Positions 9,548 to 20,599 of a stretch of DNA of 64,000 bases are shown here, in pieces. Origin of the DNA: Thioalkalivibrio sp. ALJ7. GTDB lineage: Bacteria; Pseudomonadota; Gammaproteobacteria; Ectothiorhodospirales; Ectothiorhodospiraceae. Within the stretch, counting starts at the first letter, position 1, and every line of letters starts with the position of its first letter. The stretch spans positions 310,001 to 374,000 of the forward strand of contig NZ_AQXQ01000012.1 in the NCBI RefSeq assembly GCF_000376865.1, in the 5' to 3' direction. The notes beneath the pieces were generated by a model. It ran no database searches. It saw only the letters and a program-made list of their open reading frames with translations, and was not told where the DNA came from. Made by a program: the position numbers and the translations under genes.

Positions 9548-11950
9548 TCAGGCCCGCGCCAGCGCGACCGTCGTGTTCGGCAGCCCCAGGGCCCCCATGG
9601 CCGCGGAACCCGCAAAGGTCACGGCCAACCCCGGCGGCACCGAGTCATCCAGCAGCAGGGTCAGTTCCGTCTCGGCCTTGCCCTGACGCAGGCGCACCCG
9701 GCTACCGTGGGCATACCCGCCGGCGGACTCGGGGTGCACCAACACACTCTCGGCCAACTGCCCTTCGGGGCTGACCTGCAACGGCTCGGCTCGGCGCAGG
9801 AGCGCGTCACCGGTATACAGCGCTGTGGCCTGCACACGATAAAGCCCGTCGTCACCTGAATCGGCCTCGGGCAGATCCACGTGCACCTTGTTCAGGTTCA
9901 CACTGGTATCAAAGCTGGCATCGGCCAGCTGCCCCTTCAGTTCGTCCCGCACAGCGGGCGAATCCAGGTAGTCGAATCCACGCTGCTCCAGCAAATTGCC
10001 CAGCACGCGCCAGACCTTCCAGCCCGGACGGGCATCCTCTGGCGCACGGGCGGCGGCGCGGAAGCTCTGCCACCGCCCTTCAGCATTAACGAAGGTCCCG
10101 GAATGCTCGAAGCTGGTGGTGATGGGCAGTAGAACGTCCGCCACCGCCTCCAGCTCCGAGTTGGCGAAACTGCTCAGGGCGACCACAAGACCGGCACGTT
10201 CCAGCGCCGAGCGGAGGGCCACAGGGTCAGCACCATCGCGCCCCGGCTCAAGCCCCGCAATCACGAAGGCGTCGCGCCCCTGCTCGATCATCTCGGCGGC
10301 ATTCGCCCCGCTGGTATCCAGGTCGGTGCCACCCGGCCCACGATGCGGCAGCGTCCCGGCGAGCCAGGCACCCGCGGCGTTGGCGCCCTGCGGCAGATAG
10401 CCTAGGCTGGCGCCAGTGTGCTTGGCGATCCAGCCGGCCAGCGCCCGCAGGGTGGCAAACGCCGGCCCGTTCATCGCGGCGGCACCCAGCAACACGTGCG
10501 GCTGCTTGCCGTCCAGGAGGGCGCGCGCCGCGCGCTCAAAGGCTTCCTGAGTAGCGGCGTCATCGGTCTCGGCCGTCTTGACGACCTTCTCCAGTTTTTT
10601 CGGCAGGGCCTTGCCGGCCGCGACGATCTTCCCTGCGATTCCGGCAAGCGCCAGGGTCTGGTCGCGCTCGCTCCCGACCAGCTGCGCCTGCACCGGGTAG
10701 GTCAGGTCCAGCAGCATGTCGTTGATCAGGCAGACCTGCGCACCGCGCGAGGCGGCCTTGCGCAGGCGGTGCGCCAGTAGCGGCTGTTCGCGGCGCGGAT
10801 TACTGCCAACGAGCAGTACGGCGTCCGCGTTCTCCAGGTCGCCGATGGCAGCCCCCAGATAGGGGAACAACGGAGCGGCCGCCTCGTCACGGAAATCACG
10901 CTGGTTCACGCGGTGATCAATGTCGGTCACCCCCATGCCACGCAGCACCTTTTGCGCGAGGTAGTGCTCTTCCAGCGAAAGCGAGGGCGACAGCAGCGCG
11001 CCCACACGTTCCGGAGCGACCTCCTTCAGACCTTCGACGGCATAGCTGAGAGCCGTCTCCCAGGAGACCTCCTGCCACTGACCATCCACCTTGATCCGCG
11101 GGCGGGTCAGGCGATCTTCGGCATATAACCCGGTGTAGCTGAAACGATCGCGATCGGAGATCCAGGTCTCGTTGACGGCCTCGTTCTCGCGCGGGACGAC
11201 GCGCATGGCTTGGCCATTGTCGGTGTGCAGGAACAGGTTCGAACCCACCGCGTCGTGAGGGGCAATGGTCGCCGCCTGGGCATATTCCCAGGCCCGGGCA
11301 CCATAGCGCGAGGGCTTCGCCGTCAGCGCACCCACCGGGCACAGGTCGATGACATTGCCGGACAGCTCGTGGGCCACGGTCTTCTCGACGTAGGTCCCGA
11401 TGCGCATATGCTCGCCACGTCCAGTCGCACCCAACTCGCGCACGCCGGCAATCTCCTCGCCAAAGCGCACACAGCGGGTGCAGTGGATGCAGCGTGTCAT
11501 CTCGGTCTCGATCAGCGGACCGATATCCTTGTCCTTCACCACGCGCTTGGCCTCGGTGTAGGCCGACACGCTCTCGCCGTACCCCATCGCCACGTCCTGC
11601 AGCTCGCACTCGCCACCCTGGTCGCAGATCGGGCAGTCCAGCGGGTGGTTGATCAGCAGGAACTCCATGGTCCCCTTCTGCGCGCGCAGCGCCAGCGGAG
11701 ACTGGGTATAGACCTTCATGCCTTCCATGACCGGGGTCGCGCAGGCGGGGAGCGGCTTGGGCGCCTTCTCGACCTCGACCAGGCACATACGGCAGTTCGC
11801 CGCCACCGACAGCTTCTTGTGGTAGCAAAAGCGCGGGATGCGGATATCGGCATCATCGGCAACATCGATGAGCATCGCCCCCTTGGGCGCCTCCACCGTA
11901 CGGCCGTCAATCTCGATGCTGACCAGATCCTGTTTCTGATCCTGACTCAT
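9548..11950 (-). CDS. nuoG: NADH-quinone oxidoreductase subunit G
   Basis: Large peripheral-arm Fe-S subunit of complex I, 800 aa. The N-terminus holds a [2Fe-2S] domain (CYHKKLSVAANCRMCLVEVE), then the His-Cys motif HPLDCPICDQGGECELQD (N5) and CIHCTRCVRFGEEIAG (N4). The rest is a molybdopterin-oxidoreductase-like fold without cofactor. The four cysteines that bind the extra cluster N7 in E. coli are not visible after the N4 region. It starts 33 bases after the nuoF stop. Confidence 0.96.
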   Translation of the reverse strand: MSQDQKQDLVSIEIDGRTVEAPKGAMLIDVADDADIRIPRFCYHKKLSVAANCRMCLVEVEKAPKPLPACATPVMEGMKVYTQSPLALRAQKGTMEFLLINHPLDCPICDQGGECELQDVAMGYGESVSAYTEAKRVVKDKDIGPLIETEMTRCIHCTRCVRFGEEIAGVRELGATGRGEHMRIGTYVEKTVAHELSGNVIDLCPVGALTAKPSRYGARAWEYAQAATIAPHDAVGSNLFLHTDNGQAMRVVPRENEAVNETWISDRDRFSYTGLYAEDRLTRPRIKVDGQWQEVSWETALSYAVEGLKEVAPERVGALLSPSLSLEEHYLAQKVLRGMGVTDIDHRVNQRDFRDEAAAPLFPYLGAAIGDLENADAVLLVGSNPRREQPLLAHRLRKAASRGAQVCLINDMLLDLTYPVQAQLVGSERDQTLALAGIAGKIVAAGKALPKKLEKVVKTAETDDAATQEAFERAARALLDGKQPHVLLGAAAMNGPAFATLRALAGWIAKHTGASLGYLPQGANAAGAWLAGTLPHRGPGGTDLDTSGANAAEMIEQGRDAFVIAGLEPGRDGADPVALRSALERAGLVVALSSFANSELEAVADVLLPITTSFEHSGTFVNAEGRWQSFRAAARAPEDARPGWKVWRVLGNLLEQRGFDYLDSPAVRDELKGQLADASFDTSVNLNKVHVDLPEADSGDDGLYRVQATALYTGDALLRRAEPLQVSPEGQLAESVLVHPESAGGYAHGSRVRLRQGKAETELTLLLDDSVPPGLAVTFAGSAAMGALGLPNTTVALARA

Positions 11951-11983
11951 GCTCGATTCCTGATGCGATGGCGCGGCGAAGCG

Positions 11984-13264
11984 TCAGGCGGCGTTAGCCA
12001 CCGGGCTCCGGCCGTGCTGGATGTAGTATTCGAATTCGTGGCGGAAGTGCTTCACGAAGCTGCGCACCGGCATGGCCGCAGCGTCGCCCAGGGCGCAGAT
12101 GGTGTGCCCCTCGATCTTGCTCGCCACGTCGTCCAGGCGTTCCAGGTCCTCGGGACGGCCCTGGCCTTCCACGATGCGGGTCAGCATGCGGTAGAGCCAG
12201 CCGGTTCCCTCGCGGCAGGGCGTGCACTGGCCGCAGGACTCGGAGAAATAGAAGCGCGAGATACGCTGCAGGGCCTTCACCATGTCGGCGGTCTCGTCCA
12301 TCACGATCACCGCGCCGGAGCCCAGCATGGACCCGGCGTGGGCGATGGAGTCGAAGTCCATGTTGGCCTTCAGCATGACGTCGCCCGGCACCACCGGCAC
12401 CGAGGAGCCACCCGGGATCACCGCCTTGAGCTTGCGGCCGTTCAACACGCCACCGGCCATGTCCAGCAGATCCTTGAACGGCGTACCCAGCGGGATTTCG
12501 AAGTTGCCGGGCTTGTTCACGTGCCCGGATACCGAGAACAGCTTTTCGCCGCCGGACTTGGGTACACCCAGATCCGCGAACCACTGGCCACCATTGCGGA
12601 TGATCGTCGGGATCGAGGCCAGGGACTCGGTGTTGTTGATGGTGGTCGGTTTGCCGTACAGGCCATAGTTCGCCGGGAACGGCGGCTTGAAGCGCGGCTG
12701 GCCCTTCTTGCCCTCCAGCGACTCCAGCAAAGCCGTCTCTTCGCCACAGATATAGGCACCGGCCCCCAGCGAAGGGTGCAGGTCAAAATCCACCCCGGAA
12801 CCGAAGATGTCCTTGCCCAGGTAGCCCGCGTCGTAGGCCTCCTGCAGCGCAGTGGTGAAACGCGTGTTCACCTCGTCCATGAACTCGCCGCGCATGTAGT
12901 TGTAGCCCACCGTCGCACCGATCGCGTAGCCGGCGATCGCCATGCCCTCAATCAGCGCATGCGGGTTGTACATCAGGATCTCGCGGTCCTTGCAGGTGCC
13001 CGGCTCGGACTCGTCCGAGTTGCACACGATGTACTTCTGCCCGGGGCTGTTGCGCGGCATGAAGGACCACTTGAGCCCAGTCGGGAAACCGGCCCCGCCG
13101 CGGCCGCGCAGATTCGAGGTCTTGACCTCCTCGATCAAGTCCTCGGGGGCCATCTTGCCCTTGTAGACCTTCTCCAGCGCCTGGTAGCCGCCGACGCTCT
13201 TGTAGGTCTCGAGCGAGGCAGGATCGTCCAGGTAGCGGGTCGCAAAGCAGATCTGGTTGGCCAT
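11984..13264 (-). CDS. nuoF: NADH-quinone oxidoreductase subunit F
   Basis: NADH-binding subunit of complex I carrying FMN and cluster N3, 426 aa. Seen: the NADH/FMN glycine motif [34 protein letters not shown], and the N3 motif [11 protein letters not shown] with the distant fourth Cys in [13 protein letters not shown] 13264 directly follows the nuoE stop with a one-base gap. Confidence 0.97.
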   Translation of the reverse strand: MANQICFATRYLDDPASLETYKSVGGYQALEKVYKGKMAPEDLIEEVKTSNLRGRGGAGFPTGLKWSFMPRNSPGQKYIVCNSDESEPGTCKDREILMYNPHALIEGMAIAGYAIGATVGYNYMRGEFMDEVNTRFTTALQEAYDAGYLGKDIFGSGVDFDLHPSLGAGAYICGEETALLESLEGKKGQPRFKPPFPANYGLYGKPTTINNTESLASIPTIIRNGGQWFADLGVPKSGGEKLFSVSGHVNKPGNFEIPLGTPFKDLLDMAGGVLNGRKLKAVIPGGSSVPVVPGDVMLKANMDFDSIAHAGSMLGSGAVIVMDETADMVKALQRISRFYFSESCGQCTPCREGTGWLYRMLTRIVEGQGRPEDLERLDDVASKIEGHTICALGDAAAMPVRSFVKHFRHEFEYYIQHGRSPVANAA

Positions 13265-13265
13265 G

Positions 13266-13796
13266 CTACTTCTCCAGACCGTCGAGAATCTCGTCCACCT
13301 TCTCGGGGGTGAGATTCTCGTAGTAGACGTGATCCACCTGCATCATCGGGGCGCCACAGCAAGCCGCCAGGCACTCCTCTTCCATCTTCAGGTAGAACTT
13401 GCCGTCCGGCGTGCTCTCGCCGAGCTTGATGCCGAGACGGTTCTCCAGGTGCTCGATGATCTGTTCCGAGCCGCGCAGCATGCAGGAGATGTTGTTGCAC
13501 ACCATGATGGTGTGCTTGCCGACCGGCTCCAGCTCGTACATCGAATAGAACGAGCCCACCTCGTACACCGCGATCGCCGGCAGGCCGAGGTATTCGGCGA
13601 CGGCATCCATCTTCGCGGTAGAGAGATAGCCGTCCTCGTGCTGCACCGCGCGCAGGGCGCCAAGCACCGCAGAGCGCTTCTGGTCGTCGGGATAGCGCGC
13701 CAGCCAGGCGTCGATCTCTTCGCGCTCGTGGTCGCTGAGCTCCACCTTCTTGCCGGCGGGCTTGTGGAAGGCGACGGTTTTCTGTTCGGCAGCCAT
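13266..13796 (-). CDS. nuoE: NADH-quinone oxidoreductase subunit E
   Basis: Thioredoxin-like [2Fe-2S] subunit of complex I (cluster N1a), 176 aa. The cluster ligands are present as CNNISC and CLAACCGAP, about 40 residues apart. The N-terminus is a helical segment. The start codon overlaps the end of nuoD by one base, indicating translational coupling. Confidence 0.96.
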   Translation of the reverse strand: MAAEQKTVAFHKPAGKKVELSDHEREEIDAWLARYPDDQKRSAVLGALRAVQHEDGYLSTAKMDAVAEYLGLPAIAVYEVGSFYSMYELEPVGKHTIMVCNNISCMLRGSEQIIEHLENRLGIKLGESTPDGKFYLKMEEECLAACCGAPMMQVDHVYYENLTPEKVDEILDGLEK

Positions 13797-15049
13797 CAGC
13801 GGTCGATCTCCCCGAATACGATGTCCTGGGTCCCGATAATGGCGACCACATCGGCCAGCATGTGGCCACGCGCCATCTCGTCCAGCGCGGACAGGTGCAC
13901 AAAGCCCGGCGGACGGACCTTCAGGCGATAGGGCTTGTTGGAACCATCCGAGACCAGATACACCCCGAACTCGCCCTTCGGATGCTCCACCGCGGCGTAG
14001 GCCTCACCTTCCGGCAGGCACATGCCCTCGGTGAACAGCTTGAAGTGGTGGATCAGGGCCTCCATGTCGGCCTTCATCTCCTCGCGCTTCGGCGGGGTGA
14101 TCTTGTGATCCTCCAGCAGCACCGGGCCCGGGTTCTGGCGCAGCCAGTCCACGCACTGACGGATGATGCGGTTGGACTGGCGCATCTCCTCGATGCGCAC
14201 CAGGTAGCGGTCGTAGCAGTCGCCGTTGACGCCCACCGGGATATCGAAGTCGAGACGGTCGTAGACCTCGTAGGGCTGCTTCTTGCGCAGGTCCCACTCG
14301 ATGCCGGAGCCGCGCAGCATCGGGCCGGTAAAGCCCAGCTGCTTGGCCCGATCGGGATCGACCACGCCAATGCCGACGGTCCGCTGCTTCCAGATCCGGT
14401 TGTCGGTCAGCAGGGTCTCATATTCGTCCACGCACCCCGGGAAGCGCTCGGTGAAGGCCTCGATGAAGTCCAGCAGCGAGCCCTGGCGGATCTTATTCAG
14501 GTCATCCACCACTTCCTGGGATTTCCAGGAGGACGGCTGATACTTGGGCATGGTGCCCGGCAGATCGCGCGCCACACCACCTGGGCGGTAGTAAGTCGCA
14601 TGCATGCGCGCACCCGAGACCGCCTCGTAGCAGTCCATCAGATCCTCGCGCTCGCGGAAGGCGTACAGGAACACCGCCATCGCGCCGATATCCAGTGCGT
14701 GAGCGCCCAACCACATCAGGTGATTCAGGATCCGTGTGATCTCGTCGAACATCACCCGGATATACTGCGCCCGCAGCGGGGCCTCGATACCCAGCAGCTT
14801 TTCCATGGCGAGCACGTAGCCGTGCTCGTTGGCCATCATCGACACGTAGTCGAGGCGGTCCATGTAGCCGATGGACTGGTTGTACGGCTTGCTCTCGGCG
14901 AGCTTCTCGGTACCGCGATGCAACAGCCCGATATGCGGGTCGGCGCGCTGCACGACCTCGCCGTCCATCTCCAGCACCAGGCGCAGCACGCCGTGGGCGG
15001 CCGGATGCTGCGGCCCGAAGTTCAGGGTGAAGTTGCGAATCTCAGGCAT
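13796..15049 (-). CDS. nuoD: NADH-quinone oxidoreductase subunit D
   Basis: 49-kDa subunit that forms the quinone-reduction site with NuoB, 417 aa from ATG 15049 ([20 protein letters not shown]). The conserved HPAAHG loop, which contains the quinone-facing His, and [22 protein letters not shown] are present. It is separate from nuoC, unlike the fused NuoCD of E. coli, and overlaps the end of nuoC by 8 bases. An upstream in-frame codon at 15079 is unlikely because it lies deep within nuoC. Confidence 0.97.
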   Translation of the reverse strand: MPEIRNFTLNFGPQHPAAHGVLRLVLEMDGEVVQRADPHIGLLHRGTEKLAESKPYNQSIGYMDRLDYVSMMANEHGYVLAMEKLLGIEAPLRAQYIRVMFDEITRILNHLMWLGAHALDIGAMAVFLYAFREREDLMDCYEAVSGARMHATYYRPGGVARDLPGTMPKYQPSSWKSQEVVDDLNKIRQGSLLDFIEAFTERFPGCVDEYETLLTDNRIWKQRTVGIGVVDPDRAKQLGFTGPMLRGSGIEWDLRKKQPYEVYDRLDFDIPVGVNGDCYDRYLVRIEEMRQSNRIIRQCVDWLRQNPGPVLLEDHKITPPKREEMKADMEALIHHFKLFTEGMCLPEGEAYAAVEHPKGEFGVYLVSDGSNKPYRLKVRPPGFVHLSALDEMARGHMLADVVAIIGTQDIVFGEIDR

Positions 15050-15761
15050 TCTCGGCTCCTTCGCCCGGCTTCTCGCCATCGCTGTAGCGATGGTCCTCGC
15101 GGATCACCTTGGGCACCAGCACACGCGGCTCGATGGACACCGGCTGGTACACCACGCGGGCCTGCTCGGCGTCGTAGCGCATCTCGACGTGGCCGATCAG
15201 CGGGAAGTCCTTGCGGAACGGGTGCCCGACAAACCCGTAGTCGGTCAGGATACGGCGCAGGTCCGGGTGGCCAGAGAACAGGATCCCGAACAGGTCGAAT
15301 GCCTCGCGCTCGAACCAGTTGGCCGAGGCCCAGACCTCCACCAGCGATTCGACCTCGGGAAATTCCTCGTCATCCAACCATGCGCGCATGCGCACTCGGC
15401 GGTTGTGCTCGACCGACAGCAGGTGCGCCACCACAGTGAAGCGCGGACCGTCCCAGTTGGACTCACCCGGTGCGTCGTCAAACGTGAAGCGGCCCGACGT
15501 CGCCGCCTCGACACCACGTGAGAAACCGGTATTCGTCGCCGAGTCTGTGCCCCATTCATCCTGCCCGTACTCGAGGTAGTCCACCCCGCACAGGTCGATC
15601 AGGATCTCGAAGCCGAGCGCATCCCGGAGCTTCTCGCCGGCCTCGCGCCAGGATCCAGGCACGATATCGACGGTAATCTCGTCGTTCGCCTTGTGCAGGC
15701 TCTCCAGGGCGTCGCCCAGTTCCGCCCGCAGGGCGTCGATCCAGTTGTCTTGTTCAGCCAT
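15042..15761 (-). CDS. nuoC: NADH-quinone oxidoreductase subunit C
   Basis: 30-kDa peripheral subunit of complex I, 239 aa. The family signature is clear ([39 protein letters not shown]). The first 45 residues are a helical region common in gammaproteobacterial proteins. It overlaps nuoD by 8 bases and follows nuoB by 17 bases. Confidence 0.96.
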   Translation of the reverse strand: MAEQDNWIDALRAELGDALESLHKANDEITVDIVPGSWREAGEKLRDALGFEILIDLCGVDYLEYGQDEWGTDSATNTGFSRGVEAATSGRFTFDDAPGESNWDGPRFTVVAHLLSVEHNRRVRMRAWLDDEEFPEVESLVEVWASANWFEREAFDLFGILFSGHPDLRRILTDYGFVGHPFRKDFPLIGHVEMRYDAEQARVVYQPVSIEPRVLVPKVIREDHRYSDGEKPGEGAENA

Positions 15762-15778
15762 CTGAAATCCCGGGTGCG

Positions 15779-16255
15779 TCAGCGCGCGATGGTGTTCGTG
15801 CGCCGGATCTTGTTCTGCAGCTGGATGATGCCGTAGAGCAGCGCCTCCGCCGTCGGCGGGCAGCCCGGCACGTAGACATCGACCGGCACGATGCGGTCAC
15901 AGCCTCGTACAACGGCGTAGGAGTAGTGGTAGTAGCCCCCACCATTGGCGCAGGACCCCATGGAGATCACCCAGCGCGGCTCGGGCATCTGGTCGTAGAC
16001 CTTGCGCAGGGCCGGCGCCATCTTGTTGACCAGCGTACCGGCCACAATCATCACGTCGGACTGGCGCGGGCTGGGTCGGAAGATGATCCCGAAACGGTCC
16101 AGGTCATAGCGGGCCGCGCCCGCGTGCATCATCTCGACCGCGCAGCAGGCGAGACCAAAGGTCATCGGCCACAGGGAGCCGGTGCGGGCCCAGTTGATGA
16201 GCTTGTCCGCCGAGGTGGTGACGAAGCCCTTCTCAAGAACGCCTTCTATTCCCAT
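15779..16255 (-). CDS. nuoB: NADH-quinone oxidoreductase subunit B
   Basis: Subunit carrying the terminal cluster N2 next to the quinone site, 158 aa. The ligands are visible: the adjacent cysteines in [28 protein letters not shown] and [13 protein letters not shown]. The start is ATG 16255 ([19 protein letters not shown]), which overlaps the last bases of nuoA. The longer open frame up to 16366 lies within nuoA and has no homology. Confidence 0.97.
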   Translation of the reverse strand: MGIEGVLEKGFVTTSADKLINWARTGSLWPMTFGLACCAVEMMHAGAARYDLDRFGIIFRPSPRQSDVMIVAGTLVNKMAPALRKVYDQMPEPRWVISMGSCANGGGYYHYSYAVVRGCDRIVPVDVYVPGCPPTAEALLYGIIQLQNKIRRTNTIAR

Positions 16256-16602
16256 TCCAGCGCCCCCTTCTTCCACTCGTAAATGAATCCGACGACCAGA
16301 ATGACAAGAAACAGGGCCATCGCAAGAAGCCCGAACAGGCCAATGGTGTCTAGCGACACCGCCCACGGGAAGAGAAATGCAATCTCAAGATCGAAGATGA
16401 TGAACAGGATCGCGACCAGATAGAAGCGCACGTCGAACTTCAGGCGCGAATCCTCAAAGGCCTCGAAGCCGCACTCGTACGGGGAATTCTTCGCGGCATC
16501 CGGCTTGCGCGGCCCCACCGCCATACCGACAACCAACGGCACGATGCCGATCACGATGCCCACTGCAATGAACAGCAGGATGGGTAGATAACCTTCCAGC
16601 AT
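16246..16602 (-). CDS. nuoA: NADH-quinone oxidoreductase subunit A
   Basis: Small membrane subunit of complex I, 118 aa with three transmembrane helices. The family motif [20 protein letters not shown], with its conserved Cys-containing loop, is followed by [17 protein letters not shown]. First gene of the nuo operon. It overlaps nuoB by 10 bases, and a candidate promoter lies about 150-180 bases upstream. Confidence 0.97.
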   Translation of the reverse strand: MLEGYLPILLFIAVGIVIGIVPLVVGMAVGPRKPDAAKNSPYECGFEAFEDSRLKFDVRFYLVAILFIIFDLEIAFLFPWAVSLDTIGLFGLLAMALFLVILVVGFIYEWKKGALEWE

Positions 16603-16751
16603 TTCTCTCTCCCGTACGCCGCCTCGGGCGGGCAGGTTCGCGAGGCGTCGCGTGGATCGAGCGCGCCGGCGAGCCGTTCAGCGTTGCTGGTTGAAAGCGC
16701 GGGTACAGGTCGATCTCGCCGAGGCGAGGCAGGACCGTACACCGGGCACGG

Positions 16752-16781
16752 AGTCTAGGTGATGCCCAAAAACGGTGTCAA
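16752..16781 (-). promoter_or_regulatory. Candidate sigma-70 promoter of the nuo operon
   Basis: On the minus strand a perfect -35 TTGACA (16781-16776) is followed after 18 bases by TAGACT (16757-16752). It lies in an AT-rich stretch between tRNA-Leu and nuoA, leaving a leader of about 140 bases. No other strong promoter is seen in this gap of 264 bases. Confidence 0.6.
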
Positions 16782-16866
16782 GTATTGGTAATTTCGTAAC
16801 TTAATGATTTTATTATTATTTAGCCCGATGCGAGAGGAATACCTAACACCGGGGCCTACGGAAATT

Positions 16867-16951
16867 TGGTGCAGATGGTGGGACTCGAACCCACACGGCT
16901 TTCGCCACTACCCCCTCAAGATAGCGTGTCTACCAATTCCACCACATCTGC
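16867..16951 (-). tRNA. tRNA-Leu (GAG)
   Basis: An 85-nt class II tRNA with a long variable arm and encoded CCA. The acceptor stem GCAGATG pairs with CATCTGC. The anticodon loop UUGAGGG gives anticodon GAG. It lies between secG and nuoA, a common gammaproteobacterial arrangement. Confidence 0.93.
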
Positions 16952-16973
16952 CGATTCGTACGGATGTCGGTAC

Positions 16974-17357
16974 TCAGTCAGGCACGTCGTCCGGACGGCC
17001 CGACGGCGCGCCCTGGTCCGCCGGTTCCTGCCCCGGGACCACCTCGGCCGGGAGATCCGGCGGGCCATCGCCTTCTTCCTCCATCGCCTCTTCCATCTGA
17101 TCCATCAGGCTTGCGGCCTCCGGACTGGAGGCGGCCAGATAGGCTAGGGTCAGGCTGTTGAGGAAGAACACCACGGCCAGGAACGCCGTCGAACGGCTCA
17201 GGAAGTTGGCCGAACCCGCGGCTCCGAAGACTGTGGCCGAGGCACCGCTACCAAAGGCTGCACCAGCATCGGCACCCTTGCCGTGCTGCATCAGGATCAG
17301 TGCGATCAAACCGATCGACACCGCCACCTGGACGACCAATAGCAGGCCGTAAATCAT
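16974..17357 (-). CDS. secG: Preprotein translocase subunit SecG
   Basis: Accessory inner-membrane subunit of the SecYEG channel, 127 aa. Two hydrophobic helices (about residues 4-20 and 52-72) flank the family segment LMQHGKGADAGAAFGSGASATVFGAAG, quoted here only in part: LMQHGKGADAGAAFG. The C-terminus is an acidic, Pro-rich tail. ATG 17357 overlaps the tpiA stop (ATGA), so the two are translationally coupled, with tRNA-Leu just downstream. Confidence 0.94.
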   Translation of the reverse strand: MIYGLLLVVQVAVSIGLIALILMQHGKGADAGAAFGSGASATVFGAAGSANFLSRSTAFLAVVFFLNSLTLAYLAASSPEAASLMDQMEEAMEEEGDGPPDLPAEVVPGQEPADQGAPSGRPDDVPD

Positions 17358-18121
17358 GCCCCGACCCGCTCGCCCGCGGCGCGGACGATCGCGGTAAACG
17401 CCTCGGCGTCCAACGAGGCTCCACCGATCAGACCGCCGTCGATATCGTCCAACGCCAGCAACCCGGCCGCATTATCAGCCTTCATGCTGCCGCCGTACAG
17501 AATTCGCAGCTCGGCCGCCACCCGCGGATCACGCCCGGCGACCCGATTACGGATAAAGGCGTGCACTTCCTGGGCCTGCTCCGGCGTGGCGGTCAAACCG
17601 GTACCAATCGCCCAGACCGGCTCGTAGGCGATCACGGCGCGGTCAAATGCTTCAACACCCGCCGCATCGAGCACCGCGTCCAGCTGCTCGGACACCACCG
17701 ACTCGGTACGCCCGGACTCGCGGTCGACCTTCTGTTCACCCACACAGAGGATCGGGGTCAGGCCGGCGGCCTGGGCGGCGACAAACTTCGCGGCCACCCA
17801 GGCGCTGGATTCGTTCTGGCGCTCGCGGCGCTCGGAATGGCCAACAATCACGTAGCGGCAGCCGACCTCGGCCAGCATGCTGCCCGCAAGCTCACCGGTG
17901 AAGGCACCGGAGGCCTCATCGGAGCAGTCCTGCGCGCCCACGGCAATCGCCGAACCCGAAAGCGACTCGGCAATCTCGGGCAGATAGACCGCAGGCGGGC
18001 ATACCGCCACGTCCACGCCCTGGATCGCACCCAGACGGTCCTTCAGGGAGGACAGGAGCGCGCGGTTCGCGTCTCGCGAACCGTTCATCTTCCAGTTACC
18101 GGCGACCAGCGGCGTGCGCAT
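17354..18121 (-). CDS. tpiA: Triosephosphate isomerase
   Basis: Interconverts dihydroxyacetone phosphate and glyceraldehyde 3-phosphate in glycolysis and gluconeogenesis. Active-site residues are visible: Lys in AGNWKMNGS, His in IVGHSERRE, Glu in AYEPVWAIGTG, and the phosphate-binding LYGGSMKADNA. The start is ATG 18121 (MRTPLVAGNWKMNG), giving 255 aa as in E. coli. The frame is open 19 codons further upstream, without homology. Coupled to secG. Confidence 0.97.
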   Translation of the reverse strand: MRTPLVAGNWKMNGSRDANRALLSSLKDRLGAIQGVDVAVCPPAVYLPEIAESLSGSAIAVGAQDCSDEASGAFTGELAGSMLAEVGCRYVIVGHSERRERQNESSAWVAAKFVAAQAAGLTPILCVGEQKVDRESGRTESVVSEQLDAVLDAAGVEAFDRAVIAYEPVWAIGTGLTATPEQAQEVHAFIRNRVAGRDPRVAAELRILYGGSMKADNAAGLLALDDIDGGLIGGASLDAEAFTAIVRAAGERVGA

Positions 18122-18267
18122 GCGGATCTTCCTCCTGCGAGCGGTCGGACCCGACGCAGATACACGGGGTCCGATCATGATGGTTAGAGCGGCGGGATGT
18201 TACCGGCGCACCGAGAGCAAATCAACCAAGCCGACCCGCGGCGGACGGCTGAGCGCGACGCGGTAGG

Positions 18268-19608
18268 TCAGATCGCGGCGCGGATACTGTCCGCAATGCG
18301 CTCGGCGGCCGTACGGGTCTCGTCGGCATCCTCGCCCTCGACCATCACCCGCACCAACGGCTCGGTGCCGGAGGGCCGCAGCAGGACACGCCCCCGCCGG
18401 CCGAGCTGACGTTCGATCGCGGCAACCTCGGCGCGCACCGGATCGGCTTCCAGACAACCGGCGGCACCCCCTGTGACGGGAACGTTGATGAGGCATTGCG
18501 GTAGTTTGGGGATGGCCGCGGCGAGCGCCGACAGGGGTTGCCCGGTGCGGTGCATCAGATGGGCCACCTGCAGTGCGGCCACGGTGCCGTCCCCAGTCGT
18601 GGTGTGCTCCAGGCAGACGATATGGCCCGAACCTTCCCCCCCCAGCGTCCACTCGCGGCGGCGGAGCTCTTCCAGCACATAGCGATCGCCCACCTTGGCG
18701 CGGACAAATGGGATGCCAACACCAGACAGCGCCTGCTCGAGCCCGAGGTTGGTCATCAGGGTTCCGACCACGCCACCGTCAAAGCCCCCATTCGCCTGGT
18801 GCGCCAGCGCAAGGATGCCCAGAATCTGGTCGCCGTCGACAACGTTCCCGTCGGCATCGGCCAGAATGACGCGATCACCATCGCCGTCGAGCGCAATCCC
18901 CAGATCCGCACCCGTGGCGCGCACCTGCTCGGCAACATTCTCCGGGTGCAACGCCCCCACACCGGCATTGATGTTGTAGCCATCCGGACGCGCGCCAAGG
19001 ATCTCGACACGCGCCCCCAGCTCCTCAAACACATGCGGCGAGACGTTATAGGTCGCGCCGTGGGCACAATCGATCACAATCTTCATGCCCCGCAGCTCGG
19101 AGCGGGACGGGATCGCGCTCTTGCAGAACTCGATGTAGCGCCCCGCGGCATCGGCGATACGCACGGCCTTGCCAAGACGGGCGCCATCGATTGCCTGTGC
19201 CGGCTGCTCCAAGCGGGCCTCGATGGCGGCCTCGGTGGCATCCGGGAGCTTGTCGCCTTCGGGCGTGAAAAACTTGAAGCCGTTGTCGTGAAACGGGTTA
19301 TGCGAGGCACTGATCACCACACCCGCCGTCGCGCGGAAGGTATGCGTGAGGTAGGCAATGGCCGGGGTCGGCATCGGCCCCAGCAGGGCGACATCCAGAC
19401 CGGCGGCGGACAGGCCGGCCTCTAGCGCCGACTCGAACATATAACCGGACACGCGCGTGTCCTTGCCCACCAGGACCGGCCCCTGACGCTGGCCGTTTTC
19501 ACCCAATACCTCGCCCACGGCATAGCCCAGGCGCAATGCAAACTCGGGGGTCATCGGCCACTCGCCGGTACGCCCGCGAATCCCGTCGGTTCCGAAATAT
19601 TTGCCCAT
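18268..19608 (-). CDS. glmM: Phosphoglucosamine mutase
   Basis: Converts glucosamine-6-phosphate to glucosamine-1-phosphate for UDP-GlcNAc, and so for peptidoglycan and LPS. 446 aa with the phosphohexomutase motifs in order: TDGIRG, active-site serine in [14 protein letters not shown] (about residue 101), the metal loop [10 protein letters not shown], sugar-binding GGEGSGH, and the phosphate-binding [12 protein letters not shown]. The start overlaps the folP stop, so they are coupled. Confidence 0.97.
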   Translation of the reverse strand: MGKYFGTDGIRGRTGEWPMTPEFALRLGYAVGEVLGENGQRQGPVLVGKDTRVSGYMFESALEAGLSAAGLDVALLGPMPTPAIAYLTHTFRATAGVVISASHNPFHDNGFKFFTPEGDKLPDATEAAIEARLEQPAQAIDGARLGKAVRIADAAGRYIEFCKSAIPSRSELRGMKIVIDCAHGATYNVSPHVFEELGARVEILGARPDGYNINAGVGALHPENVAEQVRATGADLGIALDGDGDRVILADADGNVVDGDQILGILALAHQANGGFDGGVVGTLMTNLGLEQALSGVGIPFVRAKVGDRYVLEELRRREWTLGGEGSGHIVCLEHTTTGDGTVAALQVAHLMHRTGQPLSALAAAIPKLPQCLINVPVTGGAAGCLEADPVRAEVAAIERQLGRRGRVLLRPSGTEPLVRVMVEGEDADETRTAAERIADSIRAAI

Positions 19609-20495
19609 CAGCTCCCTCGTGCTCCCTGGCGATCGTCTACGGCGGCTCCAAGCTCCAAGTATAGCGTCAGGGCATCGCGCGTCGCCGCGACGTCGTGCAC
19701 ACGCAGGACACGCGCCCCGGCCTGCGTCGCCAAAAGGGCGGCGATGGCGCTTCCGGGTCCCCTTTCAGCGACCGGACGATCGCCCAACAACTGACCGATC
19801 ATCGACTTGCGCGACACCCCCACCAGCAGCGGCAAGCCGGCCGTCGTCAGCTGTGGCAAACCCCGGAACAGCGTGACGTTGTGTTCCAGCGTCTTGCCAA
19901 AACCAAACCCGGGATCTAGCAGGATCTGCCCACGGGGCACGCCGGCCCGCGTTAGTTCGGCGACCCGCCGATCGAGGAAGTCACGGACCTCGGCGATCAC
20001 ATCGGCATACCGGGGTGCGTGCTGCATGGACTGCGGCTCACCCTGCATATGCATCGCGCACAGCGCGACTCCATACTCACGCGCCGCCTCCGTTGCCACC
20101 GCCAGCGCCCCATCCGCGCGGAAACCATTCACATCGTTCAGCAGCCCGGCACCCGCCGCGACCGCCTCACGCATCAACTCCGGCTTCATCGTATCCACCG
20201 AGATCGGTACGTCGAGCTCCGCGCGCAGGGCCTCAATCACCGGGAGAACCCGCCGGCGTTCCTCCGCCAGGGGGACCGGCTCGGCGCCTGGGCGGGTGGA
20301 TTCGCCGCCGATATCAAGGATCTCGGCACCCTCCGCCACCATGGTGCGGGCACGCACCAGGGCGGCCTCGACACGGTCGTACTGGCCACCATCGGAGAAC
20401 GAGTCGGGGGTCACATTGAGGACCCCCATGATCCGGGCACGACCTAGATCAAGGGTATGCCGTCCACATTGGAGCGCTAGCGAATCGACGGGCAC
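19608..20495 (-). CDS. folP: Dihydropteroate synthase
   Basis: Condenses p-aminobenzoate with the dihydropterin pyrophosphate in folate synthesis; the sulfonamide target. 295 aa. Motifs: [45 protein letters not shown] and [10 protein letters not shown]. The start is a GTG at 20495 preceded by a GGGGG ribosome-binding-like run. It lies between ftsH and glmM, as in many gammaproteobacteria, though a strong terminator follows ftsH here. Confidence 0.96.
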   Translation of the reverse strand: MPVDSLALQCGRHTLDLGRARIMGVLNVTPDSFSDGGQYDRVEAALVRARTMVAEGAEILDIGGESTRPGAEPVPLAEERRRVLPVIEALRAELDVPISVDTMKPELMREAVAAGAGLLNDVNGFRADGALAVATEAAREYGVALCAMHMQGEPQSMQHAPRYADVIAEVRDFLDRRVAELTRAGVPRGQILLDPGFGFGKTLEHNVTLFRGLPQLTTAGLPLLVGVSRKSMIGQLLGDRPVAERGPGSAIAALLATQAGARVLRVHDVAATRDALTLYLELGAAVDDRQGARGS

Positions 20496-20513
20496 GGCGG
20501 GATCCCCCAGATG

Positions 20514-20549
20514 AAAACAAAAAAGCCGCCAGGAACCGGGCCTGGCGGC
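20514..20549 (-). terminator. Strong intrinsic terminator after ftsH
   Basis: Minus-strand hairpin with a perfect 9-bp stem (GCCGCCAGG / CCTGGCGGC, 7-base loop) followed by TTTTTTGTTTT. It ends ftsH transcription. folP, whose start is only 19 bases further on, then needs read-through or its own promoter. Confidence 0.85.
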
Positions 20550-20599
20550 CTTTGGCCAAGACCGGGGCCGGGGCCCCGGTCGATCCGGTCAGCAAACGA